From Alcaligenaceae bacterium (lineage in GTDB: Bacteria; Pseudomonadota; Gammaproteobacteria; Burkholderiales; Burkholderiaceae_B), in contig CANCMG010000033.1 of NCBI GenBank assembly GCA_947378965.1, positions 1 through 40,628 of the forward strand: a stretch of 40,628 bases of DNA, in the 5' to 3' direction. A program made the translations under genes and the position numbers. The notes beneath the pieces were generated by a model. That model ran no database searches, was not told the origin of the DNA, and saw nothing but the letters and a program-made list of their open reading frames with translations. Shown here one piece after another: positions 6,855 to 13,804 of the stretch (position 1 is its first letter; each line of letters starts with the position of its first letter).

Positions 6855-8543
6855 TCAGGCTTTGCGTGTTTCCGGCAAGAAGCGAACACCTTTGCGAGCC
6901 AATCCACCACCTATACCGACAGGCGTGCCGTCTGCCCGCCAGCAGGCGGCGCCCTCGAGGGATCTATCGTCATGGAATTCAATCGCGTTCATGCCGCCGC
7001 CCACATTGGGCACGTGCACAACGCGGTGACCGCTTGTTTGAAGTGAGGTGTGCAGTGCCTGAGAAAAAGCGGGCTCTAGCTCTAGCTCGAACCCTTGAGT
7101 CCAGATGCGGGGTGCTTCAACCGCCTCTTGCAAGCTCATGCCATGATCGATCAGGTTGATCACGGCTTGAAGCGCAGAAGTAAAGATCCGCAAGCCGCCA
7201 GGCAAACCGAGCGCGTAGCGGGGCTTACCGTTCTTGATCACCATTAAAGGTGCCATAGATGAAGTCACTCGTTTGCCGGGGGCCATTGAGTTGGCGCGGT
7301 CAGGCCTCGGATCGAGAACGTACAGATAATTATTAGGAATCATGCCGGTGCCCGGCACCATGTAGCGCGCACCAAACACCGAATTGATGGTCTGCGTCGC
7401 ACTGACGATGCGCCCTTCACTGTCAGCCACGGTGATGTGGGTGGTGTTGGCGCTTTCAGCAGGCGCCAGGCCCGGGGACCACGTTTGTGCTTGATGCAGG
7501 TTTATTTGCTTGCGGCGTTCGGCAGCGTATTCGGCAGACAACAGTTTTTCGATAGGGACATTTACAAAGTCTGGATCTGCTGTGACCGCAGAGCGATCTG
7601 CAAAAGCCATTTTCATGACCTCCGCGAGCAAGTGGACGCCTTGTTCGGTTCCGAAGCCGATGGCTTTTAGATCAAAACCTTCGAGCACGTTCAGCATTTG
7701 CCCGATGTGCAAAGGTCCTGCGCACGGTGGGGGCGGGCCGATGATTTCAAAACCGCGGTAGTGGCTACGCAATGCAGCGGGATGACGGGTGTTGTAGAGG
7801 CGTAAATCTTCTAGGCTTAAAAAGCCCTGTTGACTTGCAATGTCGCTACACAAGGCTCGGCCGAGTGCCCCGTTGTACAAAGCGTTGGCACCTTCTTGAG
7901 CGATCAGTTTCAGGGTGTCGGCATAGGCGCCTTGCAACAGCAAATCGCCCTTTTGAAGCGCTTGACCTTGGGGCAAGAAAAATCGGGAAATTTCGGGGTC
8001 CAGCGACAAATCAGCCGCGTTTTCGGAAATGCAGTCACTCAAGTATTGCGTGACCCTGAATCCACTAGAGGCGTGTTTGATGGCCGGCGCAATCACCTCC
8101 GCCAAAGACATGGAACCATGTTGCGAAAGCATTTGGCACCAGGCCATCAGGTTGCCGGGTGTGGCCACCGCCTTTCTGCCCAAGCTGTGCTGGCGACCTA
8201 CGCTTTCAAGCGAACCGGCAGGGGCCAACGCGTCATGCGTGAAGGTGTGTGGGCCAACCGCTTGCGGACACGTGCCTTGGCCTTCCAATATGGTGTGCGT
8301 GCCATCGGGATGACGAAGGTGTGCAAACCCGCCGCCGAGCAGGCCCACCATCATGGGTTCGACCACACTTAAAGTGAATAGCGCTGCTACGGCCGCGTCT
8401 ACTGCGTTGCCACCGGCGCACAGCATTTCTGAGCCAGCAGCAGAGGCCAGCGGATGGTTGGTGACGACCATGCCACGCGATGCGCGAGCCGGTTGTTTTT
8501 CGGTGACAAAAGAGGTCCCGCAGTGATCTGTCCAATGGTGCAT
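6855..8543 (-). CDS. Gamma-glutamyltransferase-family enzyme
   Basis: A 562-residue member of the Ntn-hydrolase GGT family. The N-terminal GMVVTNHPLASAAG and GGNAVDAAVA are typical of the large subunit. NTTHITVAD at 366-374 holds the autoprocessing and catalytic Thr (about T367). NSMAPGKRVTSSMAP and GLPGGLRIF follow in the small subunit. There is no signal peptide, so it is probably cytoplasmic, unlike E. coli Ggt. This subgroup includes glutathione or gamma-glutamyl amide hydrolases and cephalosporin-acylase-like enzymes. It stands alone. Its relation to the ergothioneine genes 29 kb away is unproven. Confidence 0.9.
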   Translation of the reverse strand: MHHWTDHCGTSFVTEKQPARASRGMVVTNHPLASAAGSEMLCAGGNAVDAAVAALFTLSVVEPMMVGLLGGGFAHLRHPDGTHTILEGQGTCPQAVGPHTFTHDALAPAGSLESVGRQHSLGRKAVATPGNLMAWCQMLSQHGSMSLAEVIAPAIKHASSGFRVTQYLSDCISENAADLSLDPEISRFFLPQGQALQKGDLLLQGAYADTLKLIAQEGANALYNGALGRALCSDIASQQGFLSLEDLRLYNTRHPAALRSHYRGFEIIGPPPPCAGPLHIGQMLNVLEGFDLKAIGFGTEQGVHLLAEVMKMAFADRSAVTADPDFVNVPIEKLLSAEYAAERRKQINLHQAQTWSPGLAPAESANTTHITVADSEGRIVSATQTINSVFGARYMVPGTGMIPNNYLYVLDPRPDRANSMAPGKRVTSSMAPLMVIKNGKPRYALGLPGGLRIFTSALQAVINLIDHGMSLQEAVEAPRIWTQGFELELEPAFSQALHTSLQTSGHRVVHVPNVGGGMNAIEFHDDRSLEGAACWRADGTPVGIGGGLARKGVRFLPETRKA

Positions 8544-8710
8544 ATCAATGATGGTGAGGTGGGGTCATGAAAAGTAGAGATACAACTTAGTCTGAAAATA
8601 CATTAAAAACAAGGGTGTCGGTCAATGACACGAAATATGACACGTCGGCTATTTTCGTATACAAGCATTTGATTTACATAATTTTTTGACGAGCCTGTAT
8701 TTCTGTTCAT

Positions 8711-8750
8711 ACGCAGGTCCCTGGTTCGAGTCCAGGTCAGGGAGCCAAAA
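8711..8750 (+). pseudogene. tRNA 3'-end fragment (left repeat)
   Basis: CCTGG-TTCGAGT-CCAGG forms a canonical T-arm, followed by an acceptor-like TCAGGGA, a discriminator G and CCA. The 5' half of a tRNA is not present upstream. A diverged copy follows the MntA-HepT pair at 9641-9686 and another lies at 19535-19574. tRNA 3' ends are common integration targets, so this may be an attachment-site footprint. Confidence 0.7.
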
Positions 8751-8761
8751 ATACTAACGAT

Positions 8762-8795
8762 TTAGCCCAACTTTACGGTTGGACTTTTTGTTTTT
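8762..8795 (+). terminator. Rho-independent terminator after the tRNA fragment
   Basis: GCCCAAC-TTTAC-GGTTGGAC forms a short hairpin followed by TTTTTGTTTTT. It lies 12 bases after the CCA, where a tRNA terminator would be. A 21-base exact copy (8762-8782) occurs at 16244-16264. Confidence 0.65.
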
Positions 8796-8817
8796 GACTT
8801 GTCCCATGTGTCAAAAA
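8791..8817. promoter_or_regulatory. Inverted repeat upstream of mntA
   Basis: TTTTTGAC (8791-8798) and GTCAAAAA (8810-8817) are perfect inverted repeats with an 11-base spacer, 26 bases before the mntA start. The placement suits an autoregulatory operator overlapping the promoter. The left arm shares the terminator's T-run. Confidence 0.4.
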
Positions 8818-8843
8818 TTTTGCCACTGTGATTCAATACGGTT

Positions 8844-9143
8844 ATGAGATTGAACCCAGCGCAAATTGAGATGATCCGCAACACAGCACAATTGGTGTTT
8901 GGAGATATCGTTCGCATCACCTTATTTGGCTCCAGAGTCGACGATCAGGCCAAAGGTGGTGATGTTGACCTCATGGTCGAAGTGGGGGGCATTGTCGATG
9001 AGCCTGCGCTCTCCAGCGCTAGGGTGGCCAGTCGTGTATCTCGTTCCATGAATGGACGCAGGGTTGATGTGATTCTTAAGGCTCCGAATTTAAAGAATCA
9101 GCCGATCCATGAAATTGCGACTCGCACTGGAGTCATCTTATGA
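8844..9143 (+). CDS. mntA: MntA-type nucleotidyltransferase antitoxin
   Basis: A 99-residue minimal nucleotidyltransferase. GSR at 29-31, then GGDVDLMVE with the two metal-binding Asp (40 and 42), is the GSx10DxD signature; a distal Asp lies in RVDVILK. In characterised MntA-HepT systems the antitoxin adds AMP to a Tyr of the HepT toxin and neutralises it. Its stop overlaps the next gene by 4 bases (ATGA), so the two are translationally coupled. The pair is the only structurally intact toxin-antitoxin module in the window and lies between two tRNA-end repeats. Confidence 0.88.
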   Translation: MRLNPAQIEMIRNTAQLVFGDIVRITLFGSRVDDQAKGGDVDLMVEVGGIVDEPALSSARVASRVSRSMNGRRVDVILKAPNLKNQPIHEIATRTGVIL

Positions 9144-9628
9144 AACTAGATGAAGGGCTTAAACTTCGCTTGCAGTTTCTGAGCCGCGTAGTCAAAAAAG
9201 AAGCTGATTACTTGCAAGATACTGACGCTCGTCTTTTTGCTAAAGCTCTAGATGTCAGCGATTTACAACGCATCGCTCAGGATGCGTTGCTTGCAGAACG
9301 ACTAGATGCTTTTGTCAGTCGTTTTGGGCGCTTACAGGATACATTGGCCGACAAGTTTTTGCCGACTTTGCTTGATGCAATGGCCGAGACTCGAGGGGCC
9401 GCCACTGAAAATCTAGATCGTGCCGAGAAATTAGGCTGGCTAGATTCAACCGATGACTGGCTTGTGATGCGTAAGCTACGAAATCAGATGGTGCACGAAT
9501 ACATCGAAGATCTAGTTATTTTGTGTGACTCGCTAAAAGCAGGACATGCGTTCGTGAAGACGCTTGTGAAAACTGCAGATCAGTTCGTTACTCAAGCGGA
9601 CCGTCGCATTGCTGCGTCGCTGAGTTAG
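9140..9628 (+). CDS. hepT: HepT-like HEPN ribonuclease toxin
   Basis: A 162-residue all-helical protein with R114-NQMV-H119-E-Y121, the RX4HXY motif of HEPN RNases. Tyr121 is the expected AMPylation target of MntA. It is somewhat longer than the usual HepT (about 135-145 residues), with an extended N-terminal helix. It is coupled to mntA by ATGA. Residues 23-52 are nearly identical to the broken copy at the left edge, so the gene has been duplicated locally. HepT toxins are known to cut tRNA or mRNA. Its target here is unknown. Confidence 0.85.
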   Translation: MKLDEGLKLRLQFLSRVVKKEADYLQDTDARLFAKALDVSDLQRIAQDALLAERLDAFVSRFGRLQDTLADKFLPTLLDAMAETRGAATENLDRAEKLGWLDSTDDWLVMRKLRNQMVHEYIEDLVILCDSLKAGHAFVKTLVKTADQFVTQADRRIAASLS

Positions 9629-9640
9629 TTTTAACAGATA

Positions 9641-9686
9641 GTTCATCCGCAGGTCCCCGGTTCCAGTCTAGGTCGGGGAATCAAAA
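9641..9686 (+). pseudogene. tRNA 3'-end fragment (right repeat)
   Basis: This aligns without gaps to 8705-8750 with 39 of 46 bases identical (shared CGCAGGTCC, GGTT, AGGTC, CAAAA). The T-loop reads TTCCAGT and CCA has become TCA, so it is decayed. It begins 12 bases after the hepT stop and makes a direct-repeat pair around the MntA-HepT module. Confidence 0.65.
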
Positions 9687-9746
9687 CTGTAAAGGTATGT
9701 ACCGAACACATGGTTTACATATCGTACCGACCAAGGAAGCACGTCT

Positions 9747-10889
9747 ATGCCTGATTTGTTCACGCCCTATACGCTTAAGGGTGTCACGCTACGCAATCGC
9801 ATTGCGATGTCGCCGATGACGATGTATCGGTCTGAGCCAGACGGGAAGATGAATGATTTCCACCTGATGCTGATGGGCTCGCGTGCGGCCGGCGGCTTTG
9901 GCTTGGTCTTCCCCGAACAAATCGCCATCACTCCCGACGGCCGCACCAGCACCTCGTGTGCCGGACTGTGGGAGGACGAGCAGATCGAAAGCATGGCCCG
10001 TGTGGTCAGGATGATCAAGGACATGGGTGCGGTCCCGGCCATTCAACTAGGCCATACGGGTCGCAAGGGAAGCGAGCAAAAGCCTTGGGAAGGCAAGCTG
10101 CAAATCGCCCCGGACCATCCCGATGGCTGGCAGGTGCGCGGTCCCTCGCCCATTCCATATGGCGGGCGCTTCCCCTATGCCGTGCAAGAACTCACCGTTG
10201 ACGAGATTCATGCGTTGCACCGAGCCTATGCGGCCGCCGCAAAACGGGCCATCGCGGCTGGCTTCGAGTGGCTCGAGATGCACTTCGCGCACGGTTATCT
10301 CGGCGCGAGTTTTTTCTCACCCCTGGCGAATCAACGTACGGATGCTTACGGCGGAACGCTCGAGAATCGGCTGCGATTTCATCGCGAGGCGCTGGATGCG
10401 GTGCGTGCCGTTTGGCCTGAACGCCTACCGCTCACGATGCGTCTGGTGACTGATGATTACCACGAAGACGGCGTGCAGTTTGATGAAGCGGTCTGGGCGG
10501 TCGCGCAGTTAAAGGACCACGGCCTTGATCTGGCGGACTTGAGCGTCGGTCTTAACACCGATAGCATGCGCGACCCTCCATTCTCTCGCGCGGCTTTCAT
10601 GGTAGAGCGGGGCAGTCGCGTCCGTCGTGAGGTCGGAATTCCGGTGGCGGTTAGCTGGAACCTAGGGCAGCCTGCAGTGGCGAACCAGGTGATACGCGAA
10701 GAACTCGTCGACTTGGTGTTTCTCGGGCGACCAGCACTTGCTAACCCGCATTGGCCAATCTGGGCGGCGCGTGAGCTTGCTCACGAAGACCCTTTTTCGC
10801 TGCTGCCGCGCGACTGGTCGTGGTGGCTGAAGAACCGGCCGGGCTCCGAAAATTCGCACGGCTGGCCACCGCCAGCGATCGCCCGCTGA
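9747..10889 (+). CDS. Old Yellow Enzyme family NADH:flavin oxidoreductase
   Basis: A 380-residue FMN-dependent TIM-barrel enzyme. LRNRIAMSPM near the N-terminus, QLGHTGRKG, HFAHGYLGASF and NQRTDAYGGTLENRLRF give the FMN and active-site framework, with a His pair and catalytic Tyr in HGYL. Most YqjM-like members have Cys in SPMCMY; here it is Thr (SPMTMY), which would change flavin tuning. These enzymes reduce activated C=C bonds or open cyclic terpenoid or xenobiotic substrates. It has no operon partner. A deletion relic of this same gene lies at 12345-12417. Confidence 0.9.
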   Translation: MPDLFTPYTLKGVTLRNRIAMSPMTMYRSEPDGKMNDFHLMLMGSRAAGGFGLVFPEQIAITPDGRTSTSCAGLWEDEQIESMARVVRMIKDMGAVPAIQLGHTGRKGSEQKPWEGKLQIAPDHPDGWQVRGPSPIPYGGRFPYAVQELTVDEIHALHRAYAAAAKRAIAAGFEWLEMHFAHGYLGASFFSPLANQRTDAYGGTLENRLRFHREALDAVRAVWPERLPLTMRLVTDDYHEDGVQFDEAVWAVAQLKDHGLDLADLSVGLNTDSMRDPPFSRAAFMVERGSRVRREVGIPVAVSWNLGQPAVANQVIREELVDLVFLGRPALANPHWPIWAARELAHEDPFSLLPRDWSWWLKNRPGSENSHGWPPPAIAR

Positions 10890-11023
10890 GGGCGCATGCT
10901 CAGGCGGCTATATGCGCTTAGCCTATGGGGTACGATGGGTAAAAAGTCTCAAAGTTCAAGTCCTCGAAACCACGGACTATGAGTTTGCTTAGCCATAACT
11001 TGTCTTAACGACATTGGACATCC

Positions 11024-11992
11024 ATGCGCCTTTTCATTCAAAAATATTTGATTCTGGTTGTCTTAATTTTACTACCTGCTTGTGCGTTTTCATCTCAGCG
11101 TCTTGACGCCCCCAACGTGGATGTTGGCCTCCATGTCAATCGTATTCAATCCGTGTCGCCCAGGCTGGGTACATTTACTGCCGACATCACGATTTGGTTT
11201 CGTTGGAAAGACCACTCACTCAATCCGTATGAAACTTTCAGGATTAAGAATGCAAAGGTCGACTATAAAAAAGTGTCCTATGAGTCAAAGTTACTCGATG
11301 GCGTAACAAACTACGCACACATTGACATCATCGCCACGTTTTCCACCCTTTGGGATGCGAAAAATTTTCCCTTCGACAAACAAGTCTTGAAAATGGAGTT
11401 TGAGGAGGATATTTCCGAAACGGATCAAGTTCGATACAGAAGCGACGATGTCAACATGACAGTGAATCCTAACCTAGCTATTCAAGGGTGGAGAGTTGCC
11501 GATATAAAATACGACGTGGTAGAGAATAATTACAATAGTAATTTCGGGAATACATCACATTCAAGAGACAAGAAATTTCTGACTACTCAATTCAATTACG
11601 AACTTGAAATAGAACGAAGCTCACGACTCATTGGTTTGAAAATCTTAGTTTCTCCGATTATTGCAATGCTAATTTTTTGCTTTATCTTGCGCATGCCGGC
11701 GACAGAATCACCGAGATTTTTTTTGGCATCAGGTGCTATTTTTGCCATTGTTACGTCGCACTATTTAATACTTGGTCAAATACCTGACTCTGAACAAATT
11801 TCATTCGCAGAGAAAGTTGTGATTTGTGGATTAGTTCAATCTCTTATTTATTTGATCGTGACTATCTTATCTTGGGAAGCAGCAAAAAATGGAGACATTG
11901 CTCGATCTAAAAATTATGATCAACAAGTATTGCGATTGCTAATAGTTTTCGACTTAATTATTGTTGCTTATGGAATCCTGACGTGCTTGTGA
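11024..11992 (+). CDS. Prokaryotic pentameric ligand-gated ion channel homologue
   Basis: A 322-residue protein: signal peptide (1-24), an extracellular beta-rich domain, then four membrane helices (about 203-222, 230-250, 263-284, 302-321). This is the Cys-loop receptor layout. The extracellular domain has FTADITIWFRWKD (51-63), FPFDKQ (115-120, the position equivalent to the Cys loop, without cysteines as in GLIC and ELIC) and GWRVADI. M1 keeps a Pro (LVSPIIAML). The gene is much more AT-rich than the oxidoreductase before it, hinting at transfer. It should form a cation- or anion-selective pentamer in the inner membrane. The ligand is unknown and no partner gene is co-transcribed. Confidence 0.8.
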   Translation: MRLFIQKYLILVVLILLPACAFSSQRLDAPNVDVGLHVNRIQSVSPRLGTFTADITIWFRWKDHSLNPYETFRIKNAKVDYKKVSYESKLLDGVTNYAHIDIIATFSTLWDAKNFPFDKQVLKMEFEEDISETDQVRYRSDDVNMTVNPNLAIQGWRVADIKYDVVENNYNSNFGNTSHSRDKKFLTTQFNYELEIERSSRLIGLKILVSPIIAMLIFCFILRMPATESPRFFLASGAIFAIVTSHYLILGQIPDSEQISFAEKVVICGLVQSLIYLIVTILSWEAAKNGDIARSKNYDQQVLRLLIVFDLIIVAYGILTCL

Positions 11993-12016
11993 AGACTTAT
12001 CAACTTAATTGAGCGG

Positions 12017-12070
12017 CTAGAGCATGGGCTCTGTATGTTCTTTTCTACGACCCAAGAGTTCAATGTTCAT
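12017..12070 (-). other. 17-codon small ORF, copy A of a peptide leader
   Basis: ATG 12070 opens MNIELLGRRKEHTEPML, with TGGAG 6 bases upstream as a ribosome-binding site. The start region and upstream leader repeat at 12235-12290, where another small ORF begins with the same five codons. After MNIEL the two differ. This looks like a truncated copy. Seen: the repeat and the ORF. Translation is unproven. Confidence 0.35.
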
Positions 12071-12266
12071 CGCAAACTCCAAGGTTGAGTACCCAAGCCC
12101 AAGTGGGTGTGGATTACCGGTCAGCAATGGCTAACACAGACGTCCACTAGGTATGTTCATCACTCCCCCTTGCGCACCACCCGCAGCTAGCTCCAGTGCA
12201 TCATCAGTAACATCCAGTACAACGACTTCGTCAAGTTCAATGTTTATAGCAGAATCCAAGGTTGAG
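12058..12266. repeat. Pair of direct repeats carrying a small-peptide leader
   Basis: 12058-12089 and 12235-12266 match at 28 of 32 bases, and patchy similarity runs on upstream on the minus strand (CATTGCT-AC, GTAA-CC, CTCAACCTTGGA). The unit covers the ribosome-binding site and first codons of small ORFs A and B, 177 bases apart. It lies in the 444-base gap 11993-12436. Confidence 0.6.
12131..12247 (-). CDS. 38-residue small ORF with double-glycine-like leader, copy B
   Basis: The frame reads NIELDEVVVLDVTDDALEL, then AAGGAQGGVMNIPSGRLC and a stop. An acidic amphipathic first half (LDVTDDALELAAGG) followed by Gly-Gly and a short tail ending in Cys is the look of a ribosomally made peptide precursor. 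The first codon is ATA where copy A has ATG, so the start is mutated or non-standard, and the gene may be dead. No maturation or export gene is adjacent. I do not recognise the family. Confidence 0.4.
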   Translation of the reverse strand: MNIELDEVVVLDVTDDALELAAGGAQGGVMNIPSGRLC

Positions 12267-12300
12267 GGGGTTACTCGTTAGCAATGACGAACAAGTTTTA

Positions 12301-12320
12301 AGTGCATTTTAAAATGCACT
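12301..12320. promoter_or_regulatory. Perfect 20-base palindrome
   Basis: AGTGCATTTTAAAATGCACT is fully self-complementary without a loop, which favours a dimeric-repressor operator over a terminator. It lies 54 bases upstream of the copy B peptide ORF. It is also downstream of the Bug gene that ends at 12437. Confidence 0.55.
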
Positions 12321-12344
12321 AATGTTATCAATGAGCCACTCTTG

Positions 12345-12417
12345 TATGGCGGGCGCTTCCAATATGCCGTGCATGCCGTTTGGCCTGAGCGCCTACCGCT
12401 CACGATGCGTCTGGTGA
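12345..12417 (+). pseudogene. Deletion relic of the Old Yellow Enzyme gene
   Basis: 12345-12373 matches 10158-10186 (27 of 29) and 12374-12417 matches 10406-10449 (43 of 44). The 219 bases between, exactly 73 codons, are gone at the junction CCGTGCA/TGCCGTT. Nothing else of the gene is present, so it is a fragment of a second, nearly identical copy. Confidence 0.85.
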
Positions 12418-12436
12418 ACTGCCTTGGGTGTTTGAG

Positions 12437-13423
12437 TTAGTCTAAGGAAATTTTAGCATTCTTAACGACATTTCCCACTCGGATATTTTCAGACTGTACA
12501 AAATCGGTCAGTTGTTTTTGATTCATAAAATTAGGGTCAAGACCGCCTCTCGTCAACTCTTCACGCACCTTGGGATTTTCAACGACAGTCTTTAACGCCG
12601 CAGTCAAGGTGTCGCCACGGTCAGCAGGAATATTCGCAGGTCCCAATACGCCCATCCACGAAATCCAGGATTGCACACCCTGCTCAGCCATTGTCATGAG
12701 CTGTGGTGCGGCAGCCAGTCTATTTTGACTCGAAACACCCAGGATCTTTGCTTTTCCTGCGTTGTGATGAGGCAACGCAACCACCGCAGGTACAAAGACT
12801 GAGTCAACCTGTCCTCCCAGAACCGCTGTCATAGCGGGTGCCGCGCCTTGAAAAGGAACATGCAACATCTTACTGTCGGTCTGGGCCAAGAACATTTCAG
12901 TCGCTAGGTGGCTTGAGCTGCCGATTCCCCAAGATGAGTAAGTCATCTTCGAGGCAGGATCTTTGCCCTTCTGGATAAACTGTTTTAAATCTCCTGAATT
13001 ATTTTGGGGATTCACAACTAGAACCAAAGGGAAAAACCCGACCATACCAATGTTCGTGAAGTCCTTATTCACATCATAGCGAGCTGTCTTGGGAGAAACC
13101 AGTGGACTCACAATATAGGAGTCGGCAATGAAAACAATCGTGTAACCATCCGGCGCTGCTTTGACCAGCATATCGGTACCGATCAGACCTGTTGCTCCGG
13201 CTCGATTTTCAACGACAACGGGCTGTCCCAAGACATCTGACAGGTGCTTAGCAACGATGCGCCCCAAGACATCTGAGCCACCGCCAGGGGGCCAAGGGAT
13301 AATCATTCTGATGGGTTTGTCAGGGTAGCTGGCTAAGGCAAGGCTACTCAATCCTGTTGTTAAAACGATCAAAACGGCTTGCAGTAAACGCAACGCCCAA
13401 AGTCTGAAAATTTGCAAGATCAT
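12437..13423 (-). CDS. Bug-family (TctC) periplasmic solute-binding protein
   Basis: Signal sequence (LQAVLIVLTTGLSSLALASYP), then MIIPWPPGGGSDVLGRIV, PDGYTIVF, HVPFQGAAPAMTAVLGGQV and a normal Bug C-terminus. The open frame extends to GTG 13459, but AAGGGAG at 13424-13430 sits directly before ATG 13423 and 6 bases before TTG 13417, so the real start is one of those two; TTG has the better spacing. The gene is monocistronic. On the same strand, just upstream, lies the decayed tail of another Bug gene. The ligand is unknown. Confidence 0.9.
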   Translation of the reverse strand: MILQIFRLWALRLLQAVLIVLTTGLSSLALASYPDKPIRMIIPWPPGGGSDVLGRIVAKHLSDVLGQPVVVENRAGATGLIGTDMLVKAAPDGYTIVFIADSYIVSPLVSPKTARYDVNKDFTNIGMVGFFPLVLVVNPQNNSGDLKQFIQKGKDPASKMTYSSWGIGSSSHLATEMFLAQTDSKMLHVPFQGAAPAMTAVLGGQVDSVFVPAVVALPHHNAGKAKILGVSSQNRLAAAPQLMTMAEQGVQSWISWMGVLGPANIPADRGDTLTAALKTVVENPKVREELTRGGLDPNFMNQKQLTDFVQSENIRVGNVVKNAKISLD

Positions 13424-13480
13424 CTCCCTTTTTCTTATTGATGAAATATGCGGGCCCACGTTAGCAGACCCGCTAGAACT

Positions 13481-13702
13481 TTAGTCGGCTTTAATGCCGG
13501 CGGCGTTGACTGTCGCTTCCCACCGATCATATTCTGTTGTCAAAAACTGACCGAACTGCTGTTGTCAAAAACTGACCGAACTGCGTTGGATCGAGGATTT
13601 TAATAATCAAATCACCTTTAGTGAGTGTTTCCTGAAGACTAGGCTCTTTTCCGGCCTGTATCAAGGCTTTCGCAAAAGTCGCTCTCGGGAGTCCAACTTT
13701 TC
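13481..13702 (-). pseudogene. 3' relic of a Bug-family gene
   Basis: Reading leftward, KALIQAGKEPSLQETL and KILDPTQFGQFLTT, then in another frame EYDRWEATVNAAGIKAD and a TAA at 13483-13481. Together they make a textbook Bug C-terminus. The frame break is caused by a 25-base tandem duplication at 13534-13583. Nothing of the first 240 residues remains, because the next gene's promoter begins there. Confidence 0.85.
13534..13583. repeat. 25-base perfect tandem duplication
   Basis: Two identical 25-base units (13534-13558 and 13559-13583, beginning CTGTTGTCAAAAACTGACCG). The length is not a multiple of three, so it shifts the frame of the Bug relic. Perfect identity suggests a recent event. Confidence 0.95.
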
Positions 13703-13804
13703 CGCCGCACCCCCAACTGTCAATTTTTGACTGGCGTCAACAACTTCCAAACGTGGATACACTATTGTTGTCGTATTTGGCCTAACCTTAAATGTAAAGA
13801 GAGT

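Noticed and set aside
10930-10980. tRNA-like GTTCAAGTCC after the oxidoreductase gene
   Set aside because: The flanking bases do not form a T-stem and no acceptor or CCA end follows.
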